Shown in pieces: positions 54,986-64,000 of a stretch of DNA of 64,000 bases. Origin of the DNA: Capniomyces stellatus. Lineage: Eukaryota > Kickxellomycota > Harpellomycetes > Harpellales > Legeriomycetaceae. The stretch is from positions 20,401 through 84,400 of the forward strand of contig LUVW01000009.1 of the NCBI GenBank assembly GCA_001661515.1. The letters are read 5' to 3'. Positions within the stretch are counted from its first letter, which is position 1; every line of letters begins with the position of its first letter. A model generated the notes under the pieces. It had not been told where the DNA came from and searched no databases. It saw only the letters and a program-made list of their open reading frames with translations. Made by a program: the position numbers and the translations under genes.

Positions 54986-56338
54986 TTAGTTTTCGGTTAT
55001 TTCTACTTTTTTGGTGTCTTTTTCAGCCCGCTTTTTATGCAAAATAACTAGAATCAACACCAGCGGCAAGTTGATTAATGACGCAAAGAAGAGCGCGCGA
55101 GACGATTTGTTGTTGGAGTTTTTCCAAAATTGATAAGCTTTAAATAGCATGTAGCCATTGACTATAGACGAATCAAGAAGGAACCAAGCATCTGTGACGT
55201 CAAAGAAAGGCAGCAGCCCACAGATCGGGATCATCAGAATGGCATATCGCAAGGATACGCGGGCGTTTAGTTCAGGATTTAAAACGGACATCATGCGGTA
55301 TCCAGCAACTGAGTAGTCTTTGCGCAGGGTCCATGCCAAGGAGTTGAAGTGAGGAAACTGCCAAGCAAACAGAATCCCAGCCATAACAAGGGCCCCAGGA
55401 TCAAAAGCGCCAGTAACAGCAGTCCAGCCCATCAGAGGGGGGATAGCGCCAACAACAGCACCAACCCAGGTGTTGACAATAGAGATGCGTTTTAATGGAG
55501 TGTAAACAAAGGCGTATAAAACAATGTTTAGAAGCCCCAGTGCACCGGTTATGGGGTTGATAAAGTAAATCAGGGAGGTAACGCCCAAAGCCCCAGTTGT
55601 TAAGGCAAAAGAAATAGCGTTTACTGGCTGTATGGCACATCTTACAAGCGGTCTGTTCCGCGTCCGAGTCATTTGGGCATCGTATGGAACTTCTGACCAT
55701 TGGTTGATGCTGTTTGCAGATGCCGAGCATAGCCCAGTTCCCAGGGTTAACCAAAACAGAGTAGGCAGATCTGTTGCAAATGGGGCAGCCGCATAGCCTG
55801 CCATTGCGCTTAAAACAACAAAGGCTGTGAGCTTATCCTTAGATAGGTCCATATAAATACTCACTGATTTGGACAAAGGCACAGGTCTTTGTATTCTCCA
55901 TACCTGTTCTTTAGCATCAGCCAAAATATCATTTATGGCGTTTTCGTCTTTAATAACGGCTGCGTTTTGATTCAAGTCGATTTCGTTTAGATTCTGAGGA
56001 TTATTTTTCAGCGATGAGCTGTTTCTACTTAGATTCCACTTGCTCAAACTTTTTTTGTGTATCAGGTGTCTTTGGCTTGTAGTCGAATAAATTTTTCTAT
56101 TGCTATTACATTGATTTTGCAAGTTGATTTTGATGGGATGGTCATTTATCACCGTCAGCGGGAGTACTGGCCGGATTTGTATACTTGTGTTTGTTTTTGT
56201 AGCTGAATGGTACTCTGCGCGCATCCCTGTATTATAGACTGGATTTTTGTACCTGTTCTTGCTGAGTTTTATATTTAAATTGCTATTGATCCATGGCATT
56301 GCCCTGCAAAAGTTCCCTTTAGTGGCTGTCCGCAACAT
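54986..56338 (-). CDS. COX10: Protoheme IX farnesyltransferase, 450 aa
   Basis: Single exon. It adds a farnesyl group to heme B to make heme O, the first step of heme A synthesis for cytochrome c oxidase, in the mitochondrial inner membrane. Residues 1-150 form a basic, Ser/Asn-rich presequence-like region. The UbiA-type core starts near 160 with several membrane spans. The first Asp-rich motif is visible as N212, D220 and the following MTRTRNRPL. The second active-site loop reads LFAWQFPHFNSLAWTLRKDY, followed by YRMMSV. Length fits fungal COX10 (about 440-490). It is divergent from SAC3. Confidence 0.96.
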   Translation of the reverse strand: MLRTATKGNFCRAMPWINSNLNIKLSKNRYKNPVYNTGMRAEYHSATKTNTSIQIRPVLPLTVINDHPIKINLQNQCNSNRKIYSTTSQRHLIHKKSLSKWNLSRNSSSLKNNPQNLNEIDLNQNAAVIKDENAINDILADAKEQVWRIQRPVPLSKSVSIYMDLSKDKLTAFVVLSAMAGYAAAPFATDLPTLFWLTLGTGLCSASANSINQWSEVPYDAQMTRTRNRPLVRCAIQPVNAISFALTTGALGVTSLIYFINPITGALGLLNIVLYAFVYTPLKRISIVNTWVGAVVGAIPPLMGWTAVTGAFDPGALVMAGILFAWQFPHFNSLAWTLRKDYSVAGYRMMSVLNPELNARVSLRYAILMIPICGLLPFFDVTDAWFLLDSSIVNGYMLFKAYQFWKNSNNKSSRALFFASLINLPLVLILVILHKKRAEKDTKKVEITEN

Positions 56339-57599
56339 TGTTATTTACTGAATTCTAAAAGGCGTTTGTATATTGGAATGAGATGTAGAGAAAATGAAAT
56401 TAAAGTGAAAAAGAACAATTGAATTATTGATTTATCTATAAAAAAAAAGCAGCAATGGTATATATTGTTATCTTTAAATACAAGACTTTGGTGGAACAGC
56501 CAGCACAATATCAGAATAGTAGTCTATTGAGTTTTGATTTTCCAATAACTTGATTCTTGGTTAACAACAACTTTTTTTACTTTTATGTAAAAGCAGTTGA
56601 AATCAACTCTTATCAATGAAGAAGGTAATTAAAGCCTCGTTGTTTGGCCAATAGGTTATTTTAGCCAAAGCTGTGATTTTCAGGGCAGTAAAGTCTTGTA
56701 ACTTGCCTTTAATCACACACTAAAGAGCCAGGTGTGTAGAGGAGAGCGGAATTCCAGCGTGAAAGGGTACGGTTGCTTTGTACACATACGGTTACCGTCA
56801 TAAGCTGAAAAGTAGAATGGTGGTTAAGTCTAGGGATAGTGCGAAAAACATCAAAACAATCAAGCGACGAGATATAACATCCAAACACATTTCAGCTAGC
56901 GTTTTTTTTTTCTCAAAACAAAAACAAGAAAAAAAGAAATTGTAACTGTGAAAAAGTGGTGACCGAGAGAATTTCCAGGATAACAATATACAATTAATAA
57001 ATAAAGTGGGGCGGGGTGAAGCGGGATTCTTTTTTTTACTATAGAAAATGAATTTTAAAATAGGCTAACGTGTAACCAATAAAATGGTAAACATAAAATA
57101 AAATAGAGTAAAATAAATTCGATTTGGGAGTTGGTTGAAATGCGAGAGTCTCAGTAAAACTCGGAGATTTGCGTTAAATTGCGGTATTTGGGTACTTGTA
57201 GTTTTTTTTTTTTTTTATTTAGTAGCTTTGTTTTTATACACACGTTCTAGGGGGGCTTGTTATTTACACTTTAGCTTTACAAAAACCAATTTGGCCAAAT
57301 AGTAAATAATAAGAAAGGAACGAGCAATTAATTCATAAGACGGTATTAAAAAAAAAACAGGGCAGTGTCTAGAGTATATATATACATATACTTACTTGCC
57401 GAGCCAGGAAACGCACTTGAAGACGTGGATTGTTAAGTGAGGGAGGGGGGAGAGTGCGTGAGTTGAATTTAGCTGCTTTTAAATCTGTAATTGTCTGCCA
57501 AGTACTTTACTAGTTTGTTAAAGTTTGGTAAAACAACAAATATACCGGAAGCGTAAACAGTAAAAGCAGAAAGAAAAGGAGGTTCAGACAAACAAAACC
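56339..57599. other. Divergent promoter region of COX10 and SAC3
   Basis: 1.26 kb. Contains T13 and A10 runs and short G-rich patches (GTGGGGCGGGGTGAAGCGGG at 57007-57026; GAGGGAGGGGGGAGAG near 57440). No gene seen. Confidence 0.5.
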
Positions 57600-58716
57600 A
57601 TGAACGTAACAAAGGAGGATCGGGATTATCGATTCAACAAGGCACCAGCGTCAAACAGATACATACAAGTACGGAAAAAGAAGAAGAAAAAAAAGACAGG
57701 TTTAGCAATATAGCAAAGCGATGAATGATAAAAAAAAAACAACAACGCTGAAATAATAATAGCGCACTTTGTATACACACAAACAAACGAACAAATCAGT
57801 AAAATAATCGTGCTAATTGAAATAAGTAAATAAAAACAATAGCTCAAGGAGGCGAGAGAACAATTGCGAAGGGATTATATCGCTAGAGGGATTTTAGATG
57901 ACCCAGAGAGCAAGCGAGCGCTGGTGAATGCGCGAGCAATAGTAGGAACATGTACGAGTAAATGTCCTGACTTTGAAATTGAAGAGCGAGAGTACCAAAA
58001 TGGATTGGATAGATTGGAGATGGCAAGTGTTACAATTGAAATTTATAAGTTTTTTTTATGTTTTTATAAGAAAAGAAATGAGATCGTTTTAAGAAAAAAA
58101 GAGAAGGAATGTATTAGAAAGAAAACTTGAATATGAGGATTTAGAAAGGATAATGAGGATTGAAGGTTTAATTAAATGAATACTGTTTGGATTGTCTTGT
58201 TTTGTTCTGAACTGTTGGTAAAACAGATTCCTGGAACTAGGAATGCAGACAAAGAAAGGGTAGTGAAGACGTTCCATCGATCGGCAGCAGGAAATGAGCA
58301 ACCGCTTCCAGAGGACATTCGGACACCAGAAGCATTAGAGGTAGGTGCTATACGTAAACCATTAGGATTGGGGGGGGAGGGGTGTAAATTTATGATGGAT
58401 ACGGTATGTAGAAAGTATAAGGCTAATGTTATGTGTTTGGGTAGGGAACGATGGATTATTTGATTGGAGAGATTCTTGGGGCGGACGACAATATGGGGGA
58501 AAGCCATCAGTTTATTAGGGATAGAACACGGAGTATTAGACAGGACTTTTCTGTACAGAATATAAGGGATGGGCGGTCGATAAAGGTGTTTGAGCGGATA
58601 GCGAGGTACCATATATTGGCAACACATATGATGTGTGGTAAAGAGTCGTTTGTTGAGCAGCAGGAGATGGAGCAGTTGAGAAAAAGTAAGTGGAGTGACG
58701 GGGAGGGGGGGGGGGN

Positions 58717-58748
<32 letters not shown>

Positions 58749-61700
58749 GAGGGGGAGTGGCAAAGAGGTTGGAATAAAAAATGAATATGGTAGTGATTGT
58801 GAAATTAAGGAAATGAAAATAAATGAAAATAAAACGGTGATACTGTGTAGCGTTGCAGAGTTTAATTGAGTTTTACGACGAGCAGAGATTGTTGGGAGTA
58901 GCAGAAGTGAGTGCAAATGAGGCCGAGATGCGGACTTATCACCTGATGACGCATATGAGGGATATGGATGGGAGAAGAATGGCAGAAAAGATTCCAAAGG
59001 AGATATTCTGGAGTGAGATAATGCAGCAGGGACTGAAGCTGGTAAGGTATGCGCAAACAAGCAATTCGTTGATAGGAAGAAACGAGCCGCCGAATCTAGA
59101 TGGGGCGCAGAACCAGTTCAGCATGTTTTTCAAGGAGATACAAAGCGAAAGAACGTCTTTTTTGCTAGGATGTGTTGCAGAGTACCATTTTGTTGATGTG
59201 CAGAGAGCAGGGCTGAGAACGCTTAATCGGACGATTCATTACCAGGCTGGAAGAGAATATCCGGTTGATAAGTTGGTAAAGATGCTGGGGTTCAATAGTT
59301 CAGTTGAATGTATTGAATTTTGCAGGATTTATGGGTTGAAGGCAGATATGAATGGGATTGGAATGGGAGAAAAAGTGGGGAAAGTTTATGTAATGCGAGG
59401 TAAATAACAGTAGTAATATTAATAGTGGTAATACTGATACTAGTAGTAATAGTAATAAGGGTGGTAATAGTAATAATGATTTATATTTTATTGTAGAGCC
59501 CGAGTTTAAGCCGACAAGAAAAAGAAATATAAGATTATTGGGGCCAAAAAGGGTTGGGATTAGCAATATGCAGCTGGTAAATTGTAGTATACTTAATAGT
59601 AAAGGGACAGGGGGACAAATGCAGCCAGTAGGAGCATTCAGAGGGTTTGCAAAAACCAGTGATGCCAGCAATGGTACAATTCAAAACAGTGGAGGGGGGA
59701 TTAGTGGGTTCGGAGGATTTGCTAAACAGGCGACAGTTGGTGGGATGACGAACGGGGTGGGTAAAAGCGAGGGAGTAATGGGTGGGATAGACAAAGAACA
59801 GATCAGAAGAGGATTTGAGAATTCATTAAAAGCAAGGCAGGATGGGCAGCCAAAAGGAGTAGAGAATCCAAGCCAAGGGGATGTAATGAGCGGTTTTACG
59901 TTTGGCAGCAGTAAAGGGGCGGTAGAAAGGCCGGAAAAAGAGATGCTAGGAGCTGGGGGGAACGAGAATAGGAATAAAGGCGATGGTATGCTGGAGAGTT
60001 TTTCGTTTGTAAATGCGTTTAATAAGAAGAAGCAGGAGGGAAATGCATATGATGAAAAGCAGACTGTCAAACTACCAGCATTTTCGTTCAAGTATCCACA
60101 GAAAGATAATAATATAAAGGAAAAGGAGGAACAAAAGGAAAATGGAATTGAAATTGGTGGTGGTGACGATAAAGACGAAATAAAAAAGAGTGAGAGTGAA
60201 AAGAAGTTTGAGTTTAGTTTTGGTAACACACAGGCTGAGAATCTGAAAGACACGTTGGTGGTACCTAATATGGGTATAGGAGGAGGATTGGGGGGAAGAT
60301 TAGAGGGAAGATTAGGGGGAAGTTTAGGGGGAATTGTGGGAAAGGGTATTAGTACAGGTGATGATCAAAGTAAAAAAGTGGTGGTTGCAGAAAACAAAGG
60401 ACAAGCTTTTGGTTTAAATTTTAATTTTGGAAACAGCGCAAGTCCGAGTGTACGGTTACAAGATATTGGAGGTTTAAAAGGAGAAAAGGGGATTGAGGGG
60501 AATGTGGGGATGTTTAATGGAGCGACAGTAGGGAGTAGCAGTGGAATTGGGGCTAATATGAATGATGTTGGGCTAGCGAGTATAAGAAGAGAAATGGGGG
60601 TAGGCAGTGGTGGCAGATTTGCAGATTGGAAGAGTGTTGAAAAGAAGGGAGTTGAAAAGAAGGGAATTGAAGGCGAAAAGAGAGTGACAGTTAGGTGGGG
60701 AAGTCCAAGGGAAAAAGTGCCAATAATAGGAATTGCAAAGACAATATACAACAGCATAATAGAGGAGATAGTGGACGAGATGGTGTACAAGGCGCTGAAT
60801 AAGCAGAAGGAGACGGTAACTGAAGTGGAGGAAATGGTGGAGATGTTGGGGGATTGTTTGGCTGACGAGGTGGCCTACAAATCAACTTACCAGATATGCT
60901 TTGCGGAATTGTCAAACGCCAGAGCCGAGCAGTTTAGGCAGCGCAGCATCAGGGGGTTGGTGTTCAGAATGTGGAGGAGTAAAGGCAGAGAAGTGCGGAG
61001 CCAGGAAATGAAGGCTAGGAGGCAGAAGGAGGTGGTGGAGATGCTGCTGAGGAACAGTGGCAATGTGGAAATCACAAACGACAAGATTCTGAAGTTTAGG
61101 CCAAGAGTAACAGCCAACAACACAGGGTATGGAGAAATGGCCGGGGATTTGCAGAACACGCTGGTGGAAAGCAGCTATAGCGTTGGAAGGCAAAGTATCA
61201 GTGGAACAAACGATATCCAAAGTGCGGAAAAAGCGAGAAAAAGAAAGAGAAAAAGAGAAAGAGAAAGAAAGGAAAATGAAGAAAGGAGGAAAAGTGCAGG
61301 CAGGGCCTTGTGGGAGTCGGTGGATTTAGGCAGAACAATGAGTTTGATTATCCAGTCATCAATAGCCAGACTCAACACAAACGATGTTTCCTTTGTAGGG
61401 AAAATTGTGATTCGAGTCAAAGTCGTTGGGCTAAACAGGTCCATGTTGTTTATGAGGTGGTTTTGGTGGCAGATTGACAGTGGAGCTGACCAGTTTGACG
61501 ATTGTGGAAACTTGGTTGGATGTTTAAAGTATACGTGTGGGAATGTAGAGTTGGTTTTTACGTCTTTGCTGTTTGATGATGGTATTGAGTGTCAAGGTGC
61601 TGAAAAATTCAATGAAAAAAATAGCAGGTTTGATGTTTGTTTGGTTCTTGTTGATCCTGTTGATGGGTTGGCCGGAATGCATAGTGTTGAGGTTGACGAT

Positions 61701-62966
61701 TTCCGCTGTCTGTTTGACGACCACTTTGGTTCTGATAGTGGGTGTGCGGGTATGTCTAGCACTGGAATACCCAACGCTAACCCACGTACTCCGCCCTTCC
61801 TGGCTGCCATAGTTGCATCGCCAGAGCCTGTGTATACTGAGAAAGCAAGTACACTGTTTAATTTCCGCAAGTCTTTGGATTTGTCCTTAAACCTGTTGAA
61901 GAGGTTTGGAAGGATTTCTGAGTTCAAAGTGTGTCACTTGGATTTGTCGGCCTGCATCAATCATGTTGGTCCTGGCACTGGTGCTAGTCCCTCAGACCAG
62001 CTGGTTTCTTGTGTCGGTGTGGTGCTGAACCAGGTTGTTGGAAGTGTCTATGCCAACTGTATTTCGTTGGAGCATTTAACATCCAAATGCACTGATTTGT
62101 TTGATACGTTTTGTGACAGAATCACCGATCTGTTGCCTTCAAAATCATGTAAGCTTTTTTTTTTTCTTCTTGCTGTTATTGTTATTGTTATTATTACTAT
62201 TGTCATCAGTTTAATAACTATGGCCACATCTATTTATTTATTAGATTCGAAAAGCCACAAAGTAGCCGAGTTGCACGTCCGATTAATGAGTTTGCTAACC
62301 AAGTTGGTAAATTCTTTGGTGTCAAAAGTGTCTAGTAGTTGCAGTACAACCGAGTTGATTGGTGATGGGCTGGTCAGGCTGTTGTTGCCCGAATCTGAGT
62401 CGTGGGAGGTTGTTGGGAAGAAAAGGTGTTCGATACACGAGATGCTGATAAGCAAAGTAGCAGTAGCCAATTCAAGCCAAACCGGTGAGGATGTGGGGCA
62501 GGTTGGGCGCGGGATGTTGTCGAGCGAGGGATTAGTGAATTTGTTTAGTAGCCACGTCATGTTTCCAGATGCTGTTGTTATGAGCTACAAGTTGGTGTGT
62601 GCGAATAAACTCGAGATTTTGCAAGAGTTGGTGCTGGATGGTTTAAACACGGTATTTGTTGAGAGTAAGACGTGTTTTGATGTGATTGACCGTGTTGCTT
62701 TCGAATTTGAAACCCTGTTTTCCGAGTTTAAGACCTGGGTCCAGCTGAACCCTAACTCTGGTTCTATTAGTGATGATTTCCGTGTTGAAAACCCCAAACT
62801 TTCTGGTTCAAATCGTGTCAATTTGCCGGTTGGGAATCTTGGACGTAAGGTTGACAACAACAATAGCTGTAATTCTGGTGTTAATGGCCAATTCTCAAAC
62901 CGGGCTAGTAAAGTACATCAGCTGTACGAATCCATCAATAAAGCATCACTATTGTTTTTGGACTAA
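57600..62966 (+). CDS. SAC3: SAC3/GANP, TREX-2 mRNA-export scaffold, seven exons, 1508 aa
   Basis: Exons 57600-57668, 57843-58022, 58227-58340, 58445-58685, 58851-59399, 59497-62148, 62245-62966; joined frame open (4527 nt). Sac3 scaffolds TREX-2 at the nuclear pore, holding Thp1, Sem1, Cdc31 and Sus1 for mRNA export. The SAC3/PCI part spans exons 2-5: GTCTSKCPDFEIEEREYQNG, VVKTFHRSAAGNEQPLPEDI, TMDYLIGEILG, FERIARYHILATHMMCG, and RTLNRTIHYQAGREYPVDKL. Exon 6 has FG-type motifs (GFTFGSSKG, FEFSFGNTQ, FGLNFNFGNS; about 520-710), like the nucleoporin-binding part. Near residue 800 IIEEIVDEMVYKALN starts a long charged helix that would be the Cdc31/Sus1-binding region. Intron 2 uses a GC donor (GCAAGT). 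Intron 4 contains a poly-G gap. Intron 6 is in frame without a stop. Confidence 0.92.
58705..58747 (+). repeat. Poly-G tract in SAC3 intron 4, with one undetermined base
   Basis: 11 G, one undetermined base at 58716, then 31 G. It lies between the donor GTAAGT (58686) and the acceptor (58850). Confidence 0.85.
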
Positions 62967-63276
62967 AGCACCAACGTCTCTTATTCTTGTTTTTTATTAT
63001 TATCTCTTCTTCTTAATTCAATTACTGCTTTGTTATTAGTTTATTTATTTATTTATAGTTTAGATCCATGTCAACTTTTTTTTTTTTTTTTCAACATTCA
63101 ATATTTCAACTTTCATTTCAATTCAATTCCTTTTTTATAATCGGAATTATAGTTTTCTCGAAACATACACGAAGATTTTGATTGAAATTCAACTATTCGA
63201 GTATTATTAAACCAATAAAAAAAACCAATAGTGCTTTAATCCGACTAGTAATACAAAATAAAAATAGTAAATATAA
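62967..63276. other. SAC3 3' region, no gene seen
   Basis: AT-rich with T14 at about 63077; AATAAA-like motifs. Convergent with the segment at 63277. Confidence 0.5.
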
Positions 63277-63790
63277 TTAAATGAAGACAATGTTATTACT
63301 AAATGGGTGTAGGAAAGGATCAACTGACTCAAAAAGTTCATCCATAATTTGCTCAAAATAGTCATCGTACCAAGTGGGGTCTGATACGGCAGACACAGGT
63401 AACTTGCGGGCCACCGCCAAAAGCCGGTCCTCTTCCCAGCCGAACATCAAATGAGCAGTCAAGGCTGATTACATTGGTTTGTCCAAAATGGCTTTAGGCC
63501 GGTCAAGCTCAGGTCATAAGAGTTTCCAATGCTTTTTTTTTTTTTTTTGGATGGATGGGCCAGAGTAGCAAATATTGAGTCCAAGAGCGGTGGGGATCGT
63601 CAGTGTTGTATCTGTAAACGTGTAAGGTTTATCGATTTTAAACAAGCTAGTCCCGTCAACATCTCTGACCATAAGATAAGAAACGGCTTTCTGGGCTGGT
63701 TGGGTATATTGGTTGCGCCATGTTGCTAGTGGTACAGTGTATTTGGCTATCGTATAAATCTGGCGACTTGCTAAAGCATCAATTGATTGT
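63277..63790 (-). pseudogene. Unclassified coding-like segment, possibly spliced or decayed
   Basis: On the minus strand, 63470 to 63277 reads LTAHLMFGWEEDRLLAVARK, then PTWYDDYFEQIMDELFESVD and stops at 63277. It starts after a good acceptor (AATGTAATCAG). Upstream, about 63790 to 63545, a second open piece reads YTVPLATWRNQYTQPAQKAV and GTSLFKIDKPYTFTDTTLTI and runs into A16. No donor joins them cleanly; stops at TGA and TAA lie between. Either an unrecognised spliced gene or a decaying one. Family unknown. Confidence 0.3.
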
Positions 63791-64000
63791 TCTGCTTGTT
63801 TTCAGTTTGTTTTTGGCTTTTAAAGCGGTACGAACTGGTGTTACTTTTATTCATTTTGGTGTTAGATTGACAAAGTTTACTTTAACTATTATTTTGTGAT
63901 TTACTATTTAGCCTATGGGTTGTTGGCCAATAAAACCCCACGATCTCCAAAATTTAAGCAATATCAGTGGTTGTAACTCGTGAAATTAGGGGGGGGGGGG
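63791..64000. other. Right edge, ends in a G run
   Basis: No gene seen. The last 12 bases (63989-64000) are G and run to the window edge, like the G tracts at the other gaps. Confidence 0.6.

Noticed and set aside
62149..62244. Transmembrane segment in Sac3
   Set aside because: The stretch has a GTAAGC donor, a pyrimidine tract and a TTAG acceptor, so it is an intron that happens to be open.

Overview
The window is a piece of an AT-rich fungal nuclear genome. Coding genes carry short GT-AG introns (mostly GTAAGT or GTATGT donors and TAG acceptors). The gene set is fungal or general eukaryotic: COX10, RPS4, PRI2, SAC3, RTF1, NC2-beta, CTF8, a Sis1-type J protein, a peroxisomal acyl-CoA thioesterase ending in SKL, a GLTSCR1-domain protein and a Zds1-type protein with the fungus-specific Zds C-terminal box. 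Long Asn/Ser/Gln/Lys/Glu-rich tracts and secreted proteins with arthropod-style cysteine modules suggest to me an early-diverging, possibly arthropod-associated fungus (zygomycete grade, for example Kickxellomycotina). That placement is inference and the window cannot settle it.

Layout. 1-1.5 kb: 3' end of a Ty3/gypsy element with integrase, a chromodomain cut off at the LTR, and an LTR with 30-bp tandem repeats. 1.9-4.5 kb: eight tRNA genes in four tight pairs. 5.3-6.0 kb: decayed Ty3 reverse transcriptase/RNase H. 8.9-10 kb: a secreted collagen-like protein with two pacifastin-like modules at its C terminus. 11.3-15.1 kb: an unknown spliced gene facing a six-exon peroxisomal acyl-CoA thioesterase. 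16.4-25.1 kb: NC2-beta and primase large subunit (divergent), then RTF1 and a Sis1-like J protein. 28.3-31.5 kb: a secreted CAP/SCP protein facing a neurochondrin-like gene. 32.4 kb: a fifth tRNA pair (Phe-Leu). 32.8-34.9 kb: a decayed second copy of the thioesterase with preserved exon boundaries. 35.9-41.3 kb: a small Cys-rich membrane protein, CTF8, a Gln-rich small ORF and RPS4. 43.6-50.7 kb: two large low-complexity regulators facing each other (GLTSCR1-type and Zds1-type). 55.0-63.0 kb: COX10 and a seven-exon SAC3, divergent. The right edge holds an unclassified coding-like segment and a poly-G run.

Most of the genes are housekeeping functions in transcription (NC2-beta, RTF1, GLTSCR1), mRNA export (SAC3), replication and cohesion (PRI2, CTF8) and mitochondria (COX10). 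The most unusual items are the collagen-like/pacifastin-like secreted protein, the arrangement of all ten tRNAs as five pairs 6-16 nt apart, the decayed thioesterase copy, and long poly-G:poly-C tracts at assembly gaps. Exon joins were derived by hand. Apart from RTF1, whose last junction is unresolved, each spliced model keeps frame across its full length, which is strong internal support.
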